The notes under the pieces are model-generated. The model was not told the DNA's origin. It ran no database searches and was given only the letters and a program-made list of their open reading frames with translations. Of a stretch of 64,000 bases of DNA, positions 1 to 9,241 are shown piece by piece. Each line of letters begins with the position of its first letter. The first letter of the stretch is position 1. The position numbers and the translations under genes were made by a program. The stretch comes from Spirochaetaceae bacterium UBA5556 (GTDB lineage Bacteria > Spirochaetota > Spirochaetia > Treponematales > Rectinemataceae): assembly GCA_002425765.1 (NCBI GenBank), contig DIMW01000004.1, forward strand, positions 62,001 through 126,000, written 5' to 3'.

Positions 1-2337
1 AGTGGTATCCCTTTATTTGATCTAGATATACTTGCATTTACCATGGGATATGAGCTGCTCGCCACCAATATGCTCACTATCATGGAGCGGGGAGGTGTCC
101 CTATTGAGACGGCGAGGCGAGGGGAGGGGGATCCGATTGTAATCGCGGGCGGGCCGGCCATTACCAATCCCTTGCCATTTGCGCGGTTTCTCGATGCTGT
201 CTGGATTGGTGAGGCGGAGGCAGGCTTTGTTGATCTCGTGATTGGGCTGGCGGAGCTTAAGAAGTCTGGGGCGAGCCGGCGAGATACGTTGATCCTGTTG
301 GCTGAACACCCCTCAGTCTGGATACCCCCATCACTGGAAAAAAGTCTTGGGCTTCCACACAAAAAACATGTCGTGCGGGCTATCTTTCAGGATTTTTATA
401 GGACTGAACCCGTGCTCCGGTTTCCATATCCCGTATTGAGCCCTGTTCATGCGCACGGCTCTGTCGAGATTATGCGAGGCTGCCCCAATGGCTGCCGTTT
501 CTGTCACGCAGGATATTTTTATCGCCCCCAGAGATCGAAATACCCGGAAATAATAAAAAAGGAAGTTGAAAATCTCATTTTAAGGCAAGGATATAAAGAG
601 ATTACACTCTCGTCTTTGTCCTCTGGCGATTATCCGGGGATTATCGAACTCTTCGACGACCTCAATACTGCATGGTCGAAACACAAAGTGTCCTTTCAAC
701 TCCCAAGCCTTAAAGTCGACAGCTTCACGTTGCCTCTTTTGGAAAAAATTTCGGAAGTACGGAAATCGGGGTTGACATTTGCCGTTGAGACAGCCCTCGA
801 GTCATGGCAATGCGCCATAAATAAACAGGTGCCGTTTGAAAAAATTGCGGCTATTCTACATGAAGCCAAGACCAAAGGATTCAAGTCAGCCAAATTTTAT
901 TTTATGGTCGGGCTTCCCGTGCCAGAGAAAGGCATGAAAGAGGCCCAGGAAATAGTCGACTATATCGAGCGGATAGCAGACCTGGAACGGATTTCGATCC
1001 ATGTGAATGTAGGGACTTTTATCCCAAAGCCTCATACTCCTTTTGAACGTGAGGCTCAACTCTCCGAGGAGGAGGCGCTGGAGTGCATCCAATACATACG
1101 GAGGAGCCTAAAATATAGAAAAAATATTGAAGTGAGCTATCATCCACCGTTTTTATCTGTATTGGAAGGGTTGCTCTCGCGCGGAGATGAGTCTGTCGCA
1201 GACATCATTTTCGACGCATATTCAAAGGGCGCCAGACTGGACGCCTGGGACGAGCATATGGATCGTGATCTGTGGCGTGAGGTTTTAACTCGCTTCGATG
1301 AGAAAAGAGGGGGGGCCGCCTGGCAGTCATTTCTGGCAGAAAAAGGGGAAGGGGAACCGCTGCCCTGGCGGGGAATATCATTAAAAGTGGCATCACGCTG
1401 GCTTCAAAGAGAAAGAGAGCGCGCACAAGAGAAAAAACTGACCTCAATATGTACTGAAAAATGTACTGAAAAATGTACTGAAAAATGTGGTATATGTGGT
1501 CATTTTTATAGTATTGTGTCTAAAAGTATACTTAATAAAGAAGAAAAACATATTGGTTTATCAGCTTCTGACTATGTGGGGAGTGATTTTCGTATAGCTG
1601 GGAGAGAGTTCTTTCCCGATAGCGCCGCGGAGGCGAATATGCTGGAGGTGAAATTGATCGCAGTTTGGTCGAAAAAAGGTCCTGCGGTCCTCTATCCTCT
1701 GCACGATGTGGCCAGATCGTTTTCAAGAGCATTTCATGTCACGGGCTATCAAGTCTCTTTTACTCGTGGCTTTAATCCCCAGCCAAGGCTTGAACTTTCG
1801 CCGCCTTTGCCTTTGGGGGTCGAGGGCGAGAATGAACTCCTCCTGATATGGATCAATATACCTAAGAATAGCCTGGGAGGATTTGAGAAATTCATCCTTG
1901 AGCGTCAAAATGATGTTCTATCATTATTGAATAACAACTTAGCCAAAGGACTTACCGTTAAATCATTGGGTATAAGTAGGTTCAATGATGATAGAAAAAG
2001 AACAATAGGAGCCTTATTGAAGGCTACGGTCTGGAAATATAGGTTTGCAACAAAAGAACTATATATAAAAGCAAATACCATTCTTGCCGAATATCCCAAT
2101 GATTTTTCATTAGCCTGGAATGATACGGCTATGGCGCAGAATGAGATTGACCTCGTGGAAAAATTTTCTGGGGCTTCAGGGAAAACCTTGAGCTTCTATA
2201 AAATCTTAAAAAGTGGTCTGGCGGTGGAAGCTTTCGTGAGTGATGCCACAGAAAATTATTTTAAAGCCGAAAGGATCGATTGTTACGGTGTACTGGAAGA
2301 CAACGGGGGATATACCAAACTTCGGGATATTCTATAA
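1..2337 (+). CDS. Radical SAM protein (TIGR03960-like) fused to a DUF2344 domain, 5' partial
   Basis: The reading frame is open from base 1, so the N-terminus (including most of a B12-binding-like region) lies outside the window; 778 residues are visible. The radical SAM cluster motif CPNGCRFC is encoded at 481-504. The C-terminal part, from about base 1640, contains the GFNPQPR-type motif of the TIGR03936/DUF2344 family, which in many bacteria is a separate neighbouring gene. Between the two domains lies a cysteine-rich linker with three tandem CTEK units followed by CGICG. By homology it is a B12/radical SAM enzyme of unknown substrate; the family is often found next to ribonuclease G genes. 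The family call is firm, the function is not known. It converges on the lipoprotein gene downstream. Confidence 0.85.
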   Translation, partial: SGIPLFDLDILAFTMGYELLATNMLTIMERGGVPIETARRGEGDPIVIAGGPAITNPLPFARFLDAVWIGEAEAGFVDLVIGLAELKKSGASRRDTLILLAEHPSVWIPPSLEKSLGLPHKKHVVRAIFQDFYRTEPVLRFPYPVLSPVHAHGSVEIMRGCPNGCRFCHAGYFYRPQRSKYPEIIKKEVENLILRQGYKEITLSSLSSGDYPGIIELFDDLNTAWSKHKVSFQLPSLKVDSFTLPLLEKISEVRKSGLTFAVETALESWQCAINKQVPFEKIAAILHEAKTKGFKSAKFYFMVGLPVPEKGMKEAQEIVDYIERIADLERISIHVNVGTFIPKPHTPFEREAQLSEEEALECIQYIRRSLKYRKNIEVSYHPPFLSVLEGLLSRGDESVADIIFDAYSKGARLDAWDEHMDRDLWREVLTRFDEKRGGAAWQSFLAEKGEGEPLPWRGISLKVASRWLQRERERAQEKKLTSICTEKCTEKCTEKCGICGHFYSIVSKSILNKEEKHIGLSASDYVGSDFRIAGREFFPDSAAEANMLEVKLIAVWSKKGPAVLYPLHDVARSFSRAFHVTGYQVSFTRGFNPQPRLELSPPLPLGVEGENELLLIWINIPKNSLGGFEKFILERQNDVLSLLNNNLAKGLTVKSLGISRFNDDRKRTIGALLKATVWKYRFATKELYIKANTILAEYPNDFSLAWNDTAMAQNEIDLVEKFSGASGKTLSFYKILKSGLAVEAFVSDATENYFKAERIDCYGVLEDNGGYTKLRDIL
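1450..1485 (+). repeat. 12-bp tandem repeat, three copies, coding CTEK units
   Basis: Three perfect copies of tgtactgaaaaa lie in frame inside the radical SAM fusion and encode (Cys-Thr-Glu-Lys)x3, followed directly by Cys-Gly-Ile-Cys. The copies are identical at the DNA level, which suggests recent slippage duplication. The unit is a multiple of three, so the frame is kept. Confidence 0.9.
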
Positions 2338-2470
2338 GGAGAAAGTGAGCGTAAATGGAGAACCTGCTTGGATGGCATACGGGTAGACAGAATATACATT
2401 ATGCGAACTAATGGGTGTTAAAAATAAGAATCAAAACAACCCTCTAAACTTAATGCTGCCCTTTTGTGGA

Positions 2471-3211
2471 TCATGAGCCGGGTGAATATGAATATGAGGG
2501 TCCTATAATATCACCAGCCCCATTGTCATCATTTGGATTGCTATATATGTCACTTAACGACGTCGGGGATGTCCCATAGGCAACGGCAAAATATACAATA
2601 TAAATTGTACTAGGACCATTTACAGTCCCATCATAATCTTGATCGCCCACCTCGTAATTTGACTTTTTAAAAAATTCCGCCTTTGAAATATCTACACCTT
2701 CCCCCAGATTGCGGACAACATAGCTGAGCGCGTCGGAAGGAGAACTATAATACGAGATAGTCCAAGTTTTCGTAGTTTCTATATGTAATGAAAATTTAGT
2801 ATTAGCATCTGCTTCGCATTCTGTATAGCGAATAAGTGTTTCATAATCGAAGGCACTCCCGTCGGATGTCTTCTTAAGAAGTGGATAATATCTTTCTGAA
2901 TCAGCTATCGTCTTAATGTCGCTGGTAAGGTTTTTCGAAAGATACTCCCAGCTCTTATATGCATTATCATAATCATCAAAAATACGGTAATAAATTTCAT
3001 AGCCGTTGAAGCCATTATCGTCATGGACGTTGTCTGAATTGTGAGAGAGCACGACGATATTAGCGCCCTCTTGAGAGAAACCACTAGTCGGATACAGATA
3101 ATCTGGCGTTGGCAGCCCGCATGAAAAGAATAAAATGGCCGCTGCTAATGCAACGAAAAAGGCGATCGCCCCTTGAGGAAAGAAAGTAATTTTGTCCCTC
3201 TGCCCTCTCAT
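2471..3211 (-). CDS. Predicted lipoprotein of unknown function
   Basis: From the ATG at 3211 the product has 246 residues and begins with a basic stretch, a hydrophobic run and a lipobox-like LFFSC with the Cys at about residue 31, so it is probably a lipid-anchored envelope protein. A TTG 12 codons upstream could also start it but would give an unusually long signal region. The mature part is polar, rich in Tyr, Asp and Ser, and has no domain I recognise. It lies 40 bases (or 4 bases if the TTG is used) after the TPR membrane protein gene and is the last gene of the long minus-strand block, so it is probably co-transcribed with the sigma-54 activator and TPR gene. Confidence 0.75.
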   Translation of the reverse strand: MRGQRDKITFFPQGAIAFFVALAAAILFFSCGLPTPDYLYPTSGFSQEGANIVVLSHNSDNVHDDNGFNGYEIYYRIFDDYDNAYKSWEYLSKNLTSDIKTIADSERYYPLLKKTSDGSAFDYETLIRYTECEADANTKFSLHIETTKTWTISYYSSPSDALSYVVRNLGEGVDISKAEFFKKSNYEVGDQDYDGTVNGPSTIYIVYFAVAYGTSPTSLSDIYSNPNDDNGAGDIIGPSYSYSPGS

Positions 3212-3251
3212 CTGCGTCCGCCTCTTATAAAAATTCAATTCAGACAAACCG

Positions 3252-3980
3252 TCACTCGGCCAGCCCCTGTGCCTTTAAATATATGACCCTGTTTTTTGCC
3301 AGCATGGCCCAATCGGAGTCGCCGAACGAGGAAACGAGCTGATTGTAGCTCACCACCGCAGCCTTATAGTCCTTTTTGCCCTCTTGCAGGCGCCCGAGAT
3401 TGAAGAGCGCCGAAGGCGCAATCGCGTTATCTTTGAGATAATCTTTCGTCAAAATTGTATAATGCGCCAGAGCGGCATCGATGTTACCGGCCTCCTCCGC
3501 CGATACGGCCGCGAGTTCGAGCGCGATGGGCGCCGCGTATGATTTCTTGTTTCTCGCATAAGCGTCGAGCGCCACTTTCTCGGCCTCTGCATAATCTTTC
3601 TTTTGGTTTAGGATCGCGCCTTTTCTGAGGAGCGCGCGCTGTGCCGCGAGTGTTCTCGGCCACTTCTTTGCGATCGTATCCAGATCGGCGATCAATGAAG
3701 TCTCGGCGTCCGCCTTTTTCTGCTCGTCCGTCTCTTGTGACCAGGCCTGAAGCTTCTGATCCGCGAGGTCCATCGCCCTGCCCGATGCCGAGGCGATATT
3801 CCCCGAAACTGCAGTATAGATACCTACCGCGGCGATAGCCAGAGCGATGGCAACGCCAATGCCGATAATCAGAATCCGGTTTGCGCTGATAAAGTTGGCT
3901 AGTTTCTCGGAAAAAGTTTTCTTCTCTGTCTGTTTCGGGACATTTGTATCCTTCTGAGGCTGCTTTTCCTGTTGACTCAC
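3252..3980 (-). CDS. TPR membrane protein (YfgM-like)
   Basis: The gene starts at a GTG with an AGGAG-type ribosome binding site and encodes 242 residues. A polar, Lys/Gln-rich N-terminus is followed by one transmembrane segment (about residues 33-57, rich in Ile/Ala/Gly) and then an alpha-helical region with tetratricopeptide-type repeats (for example the DYAEAEKVALDAYARN and PSALFNLGRLQEGKKDYKAA stretches). This is the architecture of YfgM-like proteins, which in other bacteria sit at the Sec translocon or act as periplasmic scaffolds. It starts 3 bases after the stop of the sigma-54 activator gene. The topology is inferred; the exact role is unknown. Confidence 0.7.
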   Translation of the reverse strand: MSQQEKQPQKDTNVPKQTEKKTFSEKLANFISANRILIIGIGVAIALAIAAVGIYTAVSGNIASASGRAMDLADQKLQAWSQETDEQKKADAETSLIADLDTIAKKWPRTLAAQRALLRKGAILNQKKDYAEAEKVALDAYARNKKSYAAPIALELAAVSAEEAGNIDAALAHYTILTKDYLKDNAIAPSALFNLGRLQEGKKDYKAAVVSYNQLVSSFGDSDWAMLAKNRVIYLKAQGLAE

Positions 3981-3983
3981 ACG

Positions 3984-5498
3984 TCACTCCTTACTTTGCA
4001 GAATATTGAGCTCTTTTATCAATCGTGACAAGTAGGTTCTCTGGATTTTCAGATGCCGGGCGGTTGCGGTCTGATTCCAGCGATTCTGTTCGAGCGCGGC
4101 CCGTATGTAATTACTTTTAAATAAAATAATCGCTTCTTTAAGCTCTTTTCCGTCGAACTGTTCATCGCCGGCGGCTGGTGGTGTCCCTATCATCAAATCA
4201 TCTGCGGTGATCATAGTGCCTTTGGCAATGAGGATGGCCCTCTCTACTGCATTTTCCAGTTCGCGGATATTCCCTGGCCAGCTGTAGCTCAACATACATT
4301 CCACGGCAGAATCCGAGAAATGCAGGATGCCGCGGTTTGTTTCTCTCGCGTATTTTGTCAGGAAATACTCTGCCAGCGTCGGGATGTCTTCGAGACGTTC
4401 TCTCAATGGCGGTATCTGAATCGGCAGGACATTCAGACGATAGTAAAGATCACTTCGAAATTCCTGATTTTGCACAAGCTGTTCTATATCCCTGTTCGTA
4501 GCAGCGACGATCCGTACATCCGCCCTTATGGTCTCATTTGAGCCTATGCGTTCGAAGGTTTTTTGTTGGATCACTCTTAAGAGCTTCGATTGCAGCTTTA
4601 AAGGGAGTTCGGCGATTTCATCGAGGAAGATGGTGCCACCGTCGGCGGCCTCAAAGCGCCCCTCTCTATTGCTTATGGCATCAGTAAATGCGCCTTTTAC
4701 GTGGCCAAAAAGCTCACTTTCGAGCAGGTTCTCGGGAAGCGCGGCGCAGTTGACGCGAACAAAGGGCTTTTGAGTCCTGCGAGAATTGAGGTGCAGCTGT
4801 TCGGCGATCAACTCCTTCCCGACACCGCTTTCCCCGAGAATCAGGACAGAGGCATCGCTCGGCGCAACCCGTTTGACAAGATCAAGGCGATCCTGCATTA
4901 CTCGCGAAGAGAAAATGAGAGGATGCCAACCCTGTTCTTCCTGCACCTTATGCTGAAGATAGAGAAGCTCATGCTCGGTCCGCTCGTATTGCTTCGCATT
5001 ATCGAAGGCGAGACCGGCTTGCACGGCGAATAATTCCACCCATTCTAGATCGTCGCCGACAAATAAACCGTGAGAAGTCTTATTGATGAGTTCGATGACA
5101 CCTTCAGTTTTATCTTTTACTTTCAGGGGCACCGCGAGTATAGAATTCGTACTGTATGAAATTTCTTTGGAGACAGTGGGTGAAAATCGGACATCGTGAG
5201 CGGCGTCATTTACGATGATGGAGCGACTATTCTGAAACACCCAGCCTGCGATTCCGTCCGATGTCGGGATGGATTTCCCCTGAAGTTCCGCACCGCGAGG
5301 GCCAAGGGCAATTTCGAATCTTAGGGTATTGGTCGGCGCATCAAAAAGCGCGAGGCTTGCCGCTTCCGCACCAACAAGCCTCGCCGCTGATTCCACAATC
5401 GTCTTCAGCAACGAACGGAAATCCGTGTAACTGGAATTGAGCCTCGCGTTGATATCGATCAACGTCCGAAACTTCTCCGAATCAATCGCTGAAACCAT
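3984..5498 (-). CDS. Sigma-54-dependent transcriptional activator, GAF-AAA+-Fis
   Basis: 504 residues in the standard three-part layout: an N-terminal GAF sensor (about 1-170), an AAA+ sigma-54 interaction domain with Walker A GESGVGKE, the sigma-54 contact loop as GAFTDA, Walker B-like GGTIFLDEIAEL and an arginine-finger region, and a C-terminal Fis-type helix-turn-helix ending in TARHLKIQRTYLSRLIKEL. It should open promoters bound by RpoN polymerase in response to a small ligand at the GAF domain. The GAFTDA variant occurs in working activators. There is no receiver domain, so it is not a two-component regulator. Gene position suggests it is transcribed with rpsA upstream and with the TPR and lipoprotein genes downstream. 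Its targets and ligand cannot be read from the window. Confidence 0.9.
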   Translation of the reverse strand: MVSAIDSEKFRTLIDINARLNSSYTDFRSLLKTIVESAARLVGAEAASLALFDAPTNTLRFEIALGPRGAELQGKSIPTSDGIAGWVFQNSRSIIVNDAAHDVRFSPTVSKEISYSTNSILAVPLKVKDKTEGVIELINKTSHGLFVGDDLEWVELFAVQAGLAFDNAKQYERTEHELLYLQHKVQEEQGWHPLIFSSRVMQDRLDLVKRVAPSDASVLILGESGVGKELIAEQLHLNSRRTQKPFVRVNCAALPENLLESELFGHVKGAFTDAISNREGRFEAADGGTIFLDEIAELPLKLQSKLLRVIQQKTFERIGSNETIRADVRIVAATNRDIEQLVQNQEFRSDLYYRLNVLPIQIPPLRERLEDIPTLAEYFLTKYARETNRGILHFSDSAVECMLSYSWPGNIRELENAVERAILIAKGTMITADDLMIGTPPAAGDEQFDGKELKEAIILFKSNYIRAALEQNRWNQTATARHLKIQRTYLSRLIKELNILQSKE

Positions 5499-5531
5499 TA
5501 TTCTTCACACTATGTGACTGAACTTCTCAGC

Positions 5532-7259
5532 TCAGTCGTTCTCTTTATCCTTTGCCTTGAGAAGGTCGCCAAGCGTATAACCCGCTTCGCCTTCGTCTTC
5601 CTGGATAAACCGGGACATCTCCTCCCTCTGTTCCTTCTGCACCAGATCCCTGATGGAGAGACCCAGTTTCTGCCGGTCGGGGTTGAGGTCGATGATAACG
5701 GCTTTGACCTGCATATCGGGCTGATATTTCTTGAGGGCCTCGTCATAGGATTCACTTCGATCGGAGACCAGATCCTGTTTTTTTATCAGGCCATCAATAT
5801 CCCCGGGGACTTTGACGAACACGCCAAAATCGGTCACCGAAGAGACGGTTCCCTCTATGATTGAACCAGGCTTGTACGTCTTGGCAAAGGAGCGCCATGG
5901 GTCTTCACTGAGCTGTTTTACGCCAAGGCGGACGTTTCGATCCTCGGGGCTGCTTTCAAGCACGATGATGTCGATTTCTTCGCCTTCGTGGAGTACAGAT
6001 GAGGGGTTCTTGATTTTTTGAGTCCAGGAGTAATCATCGATGTGCAAAAATCCGTCGATTCCCTCTTCCAGCTCAATAAAGGCGCCGGCATTGGTGACTT
6101 TGACGATCTTTCTTTTAAGCCTCGTGCCTGAAGGATATCGTTCGTCGATGGTGTCCCATGGATTGGGCTGAACCTGCTTGAGCCCAAGAGAGACCTTACC
6201 CGCGGGGATGTCGTATCCAAGGATCATGCAGTCGACGATGTCTCCGGCTTTCAGCATATCTTCCGGCTTCCGAACCTTCTTTAACCATGAGAATTCGGAG
6301 ATGTGGGCGAGGCCCTCGATTCCCTCTTCCACTTCAATAAACGCGCCGTAGTCGGTAAGTTTGGTCACTTTGCCTTTTACGACATCGCCGACATGGTATT
6401 TTTCTTCGAAACTGTTCCAGGGGTCCGGAGTGAAGTGTTTGAGCGAAAGGTTGATCCGTTTTTCTTCGGGGTCGAGCCGAATGACCTTGAGCTCGATTTC
6501 CTGGCCTTTCCGGACGAAGTCTTTAGGACGGGTCACGTGGCCCCAGCTCATATCGTTGATGTGCAACAAACCATCGAATCCACCAAGGTCGATAAATGCG
6601 CCAAAGCTGGTAAAGCTCTTCACGGTGCCTTTCACCGTGTCACCAATCTGAGTGTTCTGGAAGAAGGTCTCGCGGCGCTGCTCAATCTCTTCCTCCATAA
6701 GCTTGCGCCTATTGAGAATGATGTTGATCTTTTTATCTGAGTACAGCCGCTCGAGGTAGAATTCGGCGTGAATGCCCACCAGGTCCTCGCTCTTTTCGAC
6801 TCGCTGGACATCTGCTTTGCTCAGCGGCAAAAAGCCCGAGAGCCCATGCCCGAGATCGACCTCAAAACCACCCTTCACCTCTTTTATAATTGTTCCTTCC
6901 ACCGGAAGATGATCTTTGAAGGCGTTTGCTATCGACTTCCAGAAAACCTTCTCATCGGCTTTCTTCTTGGATATTACAATGTCCCCTGAATGGGTCTCTT
7001 TGCGGATTAAGATTACCTTGACAACATCGCCCGCTTTGGGTGGCGTATCGCCGAACTCAAGCAGATTCAACTTGCCTTCGGATTTGTATCCTACATCGAT
7101 GAACACCGTGTCGCCCGCGATCTGTACCACTTTGCCATCGATTAAGTCCCCCTCCTCCAGCCCCTCGAGCGACTTGAGGTACTGCTCCTGCAATTGTGTC
7201 TGGATATCGTCCCGGGAGGGTTCATGAACGTCCATTTCCACTTCCTTATTTTCTGCCAT
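5532..7259 (-). CDS. rpsA: 30S ribosomal protein S1
   Basis: 575 residues made of six S1 (OB-fold) repeats, seen as recurring FGAFIDL/YGAFIEVEEGIEGLAHISE-like units each followed by a linker ending in a DPW motif. S1 binds mRNA upstream of the start codon and helps load it on the 30S subunit. I chose the ATG at 7259 (MAENKEVE), which has AAGGA six bases upstream; a TTG two codons earlier is less likely. The start overlaps the end of cmk by 14 bases in another frame, so the two are translationally coupled rather than fused. Confidence 0.97.
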   Translation of the reverse strand: MAENKEVEMDVHEPSRDDIQTQLQEQYLKSLEGLEEGDLIDGKVVQIAGDTVFIDVGYKSEGKLNLLEFGDTPPKAGDVVKVILIRKETHSGDIVISKKKADEKVFWKSIANAFKDHLPVEGTIIKEVKGGFEVDLGHGLSGFLPLSKADVQRVEKSEDLVGIHAEFYLERLYSDKKINIILNRRKLMEEEIEQRRETFFQNTQIGDTVKGTVKSFTSFGAFIDLGGFDGLLHINDMSWGHVTRPKDFVRKGQEIELKVIRLDPEEKRINLSLKHFTPDPWNSFEEKYHVGDVVKGKVTKLTDYGAFIEVEEGIEGLAHISEFSWLKKVRKPEDMLKAGDIVDCMILGYDIPAGKVSLGLKQVQPNPWDTIDERYPSGTRLKRKIVKVTNAGAFIELEEGIDGFLHIDDYSWTQKIKNPSSVLHEGEEIDIIVLESSPEDRNVRLGVKQLSEDPWRSFAKTYKPGSIIEGTVSSVTDFGVFVKVPGDIDGLIKKQDLVSDRSESYDEALKKYQPDMQVKAVIIDLNPDRQKLGLSIRDLVQKEQREEMSRFIQEDEGEAGYTLGDLLKAKDKEND

Positions 7260-7929
7260 GTCCAATCCTTGCCATTAGAATTTTGTATACTTTCTCATAA
7301 ACTTGCTCTATGGTCAAGTCTGAGGTATCTAAATATACGGCATCTTTTGCAATTTTGAGCGCTCCAACCGCTTTCCGAGTGTCAAGCTTGTCGCGCATTT
7401 CAATGTTTTTTTGTATTTCCTCGATTGAGGGCGCATCGGAAAGTTTGTCTGAGGCTTGCTGGGCGAGCCTTTCTCTAAAGCGCCGTTCAGCCCGAATTTG
7501 AGCGGAAGCGTCCAGGTAAAGTTTCACTTCCGCGTCGGGGAAAACGACGGTCGTGATATCTCGCCCTTCACTGACGACATTTTTGCCTTCGGAAATCGAG
7601 CGGATAATCGCGTTTACTTCGGCGCGGATTTCAGGAATGGCAGAGACTTGGGAAACAATTGCATCCACTTGGGGAGTGCGCAATTCCCCGGACAATCGTT
7701 TTCCGTCGGCATCCACAGACCCATCGGGCAAATAATCGAAGCGGTGCCGCTGTGCCAGGGCTATCATCGCCGGAACGTGCCGCCAACCGACTTTTTCCTC
7801 CAACGCCAAATAGGTCACGGCCCTATACAGGTTGCCGGAATTTATGTATAAAAACCCGAAATTGTCCGCGATCATGCGCGCGATTGTCGATTTGCCACAG
7901 CCAGCCGGCCCGTCTATCGCTACTTTCAC
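7246..7929 (-). CDS. cmk: Cytidylate kinase
   Basis: 227 residues. The Walker A motif GPAGCGKST lies near the N-terminus, followed by the CMP-binding and lid segments (SEGRDITTVVFPDAEVKLYL is the typical GRDI-T-VFP region). It phosphorylates CMP and dCMP to the diphosphates for RNA and DNA precursor supply in the cytosol. It starts with GTG, the GTGA overlapping the stop of rluB by 4 bases, and ends inside the start of rpsA. The cmk-rpsA pairing is widespread in bacteria. Confidence 0.96.
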   Translation of the reverse strand: MKVAIDGPAGCGKSTIARMIADNFGFLYINSGNLYRAVTYLALEEKVGWRHVPAMIALAQRHRFDYLPDGSVDADGKRLSGELRTPQVDAIVSQVSAIPEIRAEVNAIIRSISEGKNVVSEGRDITTVVFPDAEVKLYLDASAQIRAERRFRERLAQQASDKLSDAPSIEEIQKNIEMRDKLDTRKAVGALKIAKDAVYLDTSDLTIEQVYEKVYKILMARIGHGRK

Positions 7930-8687
7930 TGTCCTTTCCCTCTGTCTCTATCATTAGGATTGACGACACGCTTCAGCGCGCGTACTTCATCTTCAGTCAG
8001 GTCTCTCCACTGGCCTTGCGGAAGGCTTGCATCCTGGATGGGGCCTATTCTGACGCGCGCTAAGGACTTTGCGCGCAGGCCAAAATGCTCCAGTACCCGG
8101 CGAATTTCCCGGTTTTTCCCCTCAACGAGCACTATCACTGCCCTGTCAGGAGCCAGAAGCCGAACGGAACGAGCACGGTATCTGACGCCTTCATAGAGGA
8201 TACCCCGAACAAAATTCGAGGCAAACCCGGCGGGAAGTGGCGCATCAGTCTGCACCAGATATTCTTTTTCGACTTCGCCGGATGGATGCATGAGCCTTGA
8301 AGCCAGGTCTCCATCGTTGGTGAAAAGCAGCAGGCCGCTCGACCATTGATCCAGGCGCCCCACATTGTAGAGCCGCTCTTGTACGCCTTTTGCGATGAGA
8401 TCGATCGCGCAGGGACGTCCTTCTGGGTCGCTCGCCGACGAGAGGTAACCTTTAGGTTTGTTGAGAAGGACATAGCGAAATGGTTTTTGAAGCGACGCCA
8501 CCAGAATTTCGCCATCTATCTCTATCTTTTCGTGCCCATTGATCTTTTGTCCGATAGTCGCAGTTTTACCGTTGACCGCCACTCTTCCCTGTCGGATCAT
8601 TTCCTCGCAGGCACGGCGCGATGCAACGCCCGCGGAGGCAAGAAAGACGTGCAGACGGACCAATTTTTCTTCGGATTCTCCCATCAT
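7926..8687 (-). CDS. rluB: 23S rRNA pseudouridine synthase, RsuA/RluB family
   Basis: 253 residues. An N-terminal S4 RNA-binding domain (RLHVFLASAGVASRR, about residues 10-60) precedes a pseudouridine synthase domain with the catalytic motif GRLDQWSSGLLLFTNDG, whose Asp attacks the target uridine. The position between scpB and cmk is the classic one for RluB, which modifies U2605 of 23S rRNA. The start ATG overlaps the stop of scpB by 4 bases. The family is certain; the exact target nucleotide is inferred from gene context. Confidence 0.92.
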   Translation of the reverse strand: MMGESEEKLVRLHVFLASAGVASRRACEEMIRQGRVAVNGKTATIGQKINGHEKIEIDGEILVASLQKPFRYVLLNKPKGYLSSASDPEGRPCAIDLIAKGVQERLYNVGRLDQWSSGLLLFTNDGDLASRLMHPSGEVEKEYLVQTDAPLPAGFASNFVRGILYEGVRYRARSVRLLAPDRAVIVLVEGKNREIRRVLEHFGLRAKSLARVRIGPIQDASLPQGQWRDLTEDEVRALKRVVNPNDRDRGKGQ

Positions 8688-9241
8688 CCTTCTGGTGTCT
8701 CCGGTTTTGAAAATCGGGTATTCTCAATTTCATCCAGTTTGGGCAAGTCTTCAATCGAATCCAATTTAAAATACTTCAAGAACTCGTTGGTGGTGCCATA
8801 CTGCATGGGCTTTCCGGGCGCAGCGCGCTTTCCAACGTCCATAATGAGATTTCGGGACAACAGGAGGCGGATCATCGCATCGATATTGACTCCGCGAATA
8901 GCCTCGATTTCCGCGCGCGTGATGGGCTGGGAATATGCGATGATGGCGAGCGTCTCCATTGCGGCGCGCGATAATTTCATTTCGTTTTTTTTGCCATAAT
9001 GGTCTTTGAGCTGATCCCAAAAGAGGAGTTTCGGCGCAAGAATCCAGCCACCGGCGCTCCGTGTCGGTGCAAAGCCGTGCACCGGCTGATCGAATTCCGT
9101 ACAGAGTCGCTGCAATAAAAGCGACACTTGTTCCTCAGAGAAACCCGATAGTTTTGCGAGTCTCCCTTCAGAGATAGGCTCGTTTTCAAGAAAAAGAATC
9201 GCGCCGATAAGCGCTGCATCTCGGTCTAACTCTTCATTCAT
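8684..9241 (-). CDS. scpB: Segregation and condensation protein B
   Basis: 185 residues with two winged-helix domains; the conserved central stretch LSRAAMETLAIIAYSQPITR and IEAIRGVN are diagnostic. ScpB dimers bind ScpA and the SMC heads to form bacterial condensin. The ATG at 9241 is chosen because GGAG lies six bases upstream; a longer form from 9262 is possible. The start overlaps scpA by 8 bases, indicating coupled translation. Confidence 0.95.
   Translation of the reverse strand: MNEELDRDAALIGAILFLENEPISEGRLAKLSGFSEEQVSLLLQRLCTEFDQPVHGFAPTRSAGGWILAPKLLFWDQLKDHYGKKNEMKLSRAAMETLAIIAYSQPITRAEIEAIRGVNIDAMIRLLLSRNLIMDVGKRAAPGKPMQYGTTNEFLKYFKLDSIEDLPKLDEIENTRFSKPETPEG

Noticed and set aside
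1450..1485. Tandem repeat considered as a CRISPR-like or regulatory repeat
   Set aside because: No spacers, in frame with the protein and only 12 bases per unit; it is a coding expansion.
2338..2470. Gap between the radical SAM gene and the lipoprotein gene searched for a terminator or small RNA
   Set aside because: Only a poor GGGTGTT/AACAACCC pairing; nothing supportable.
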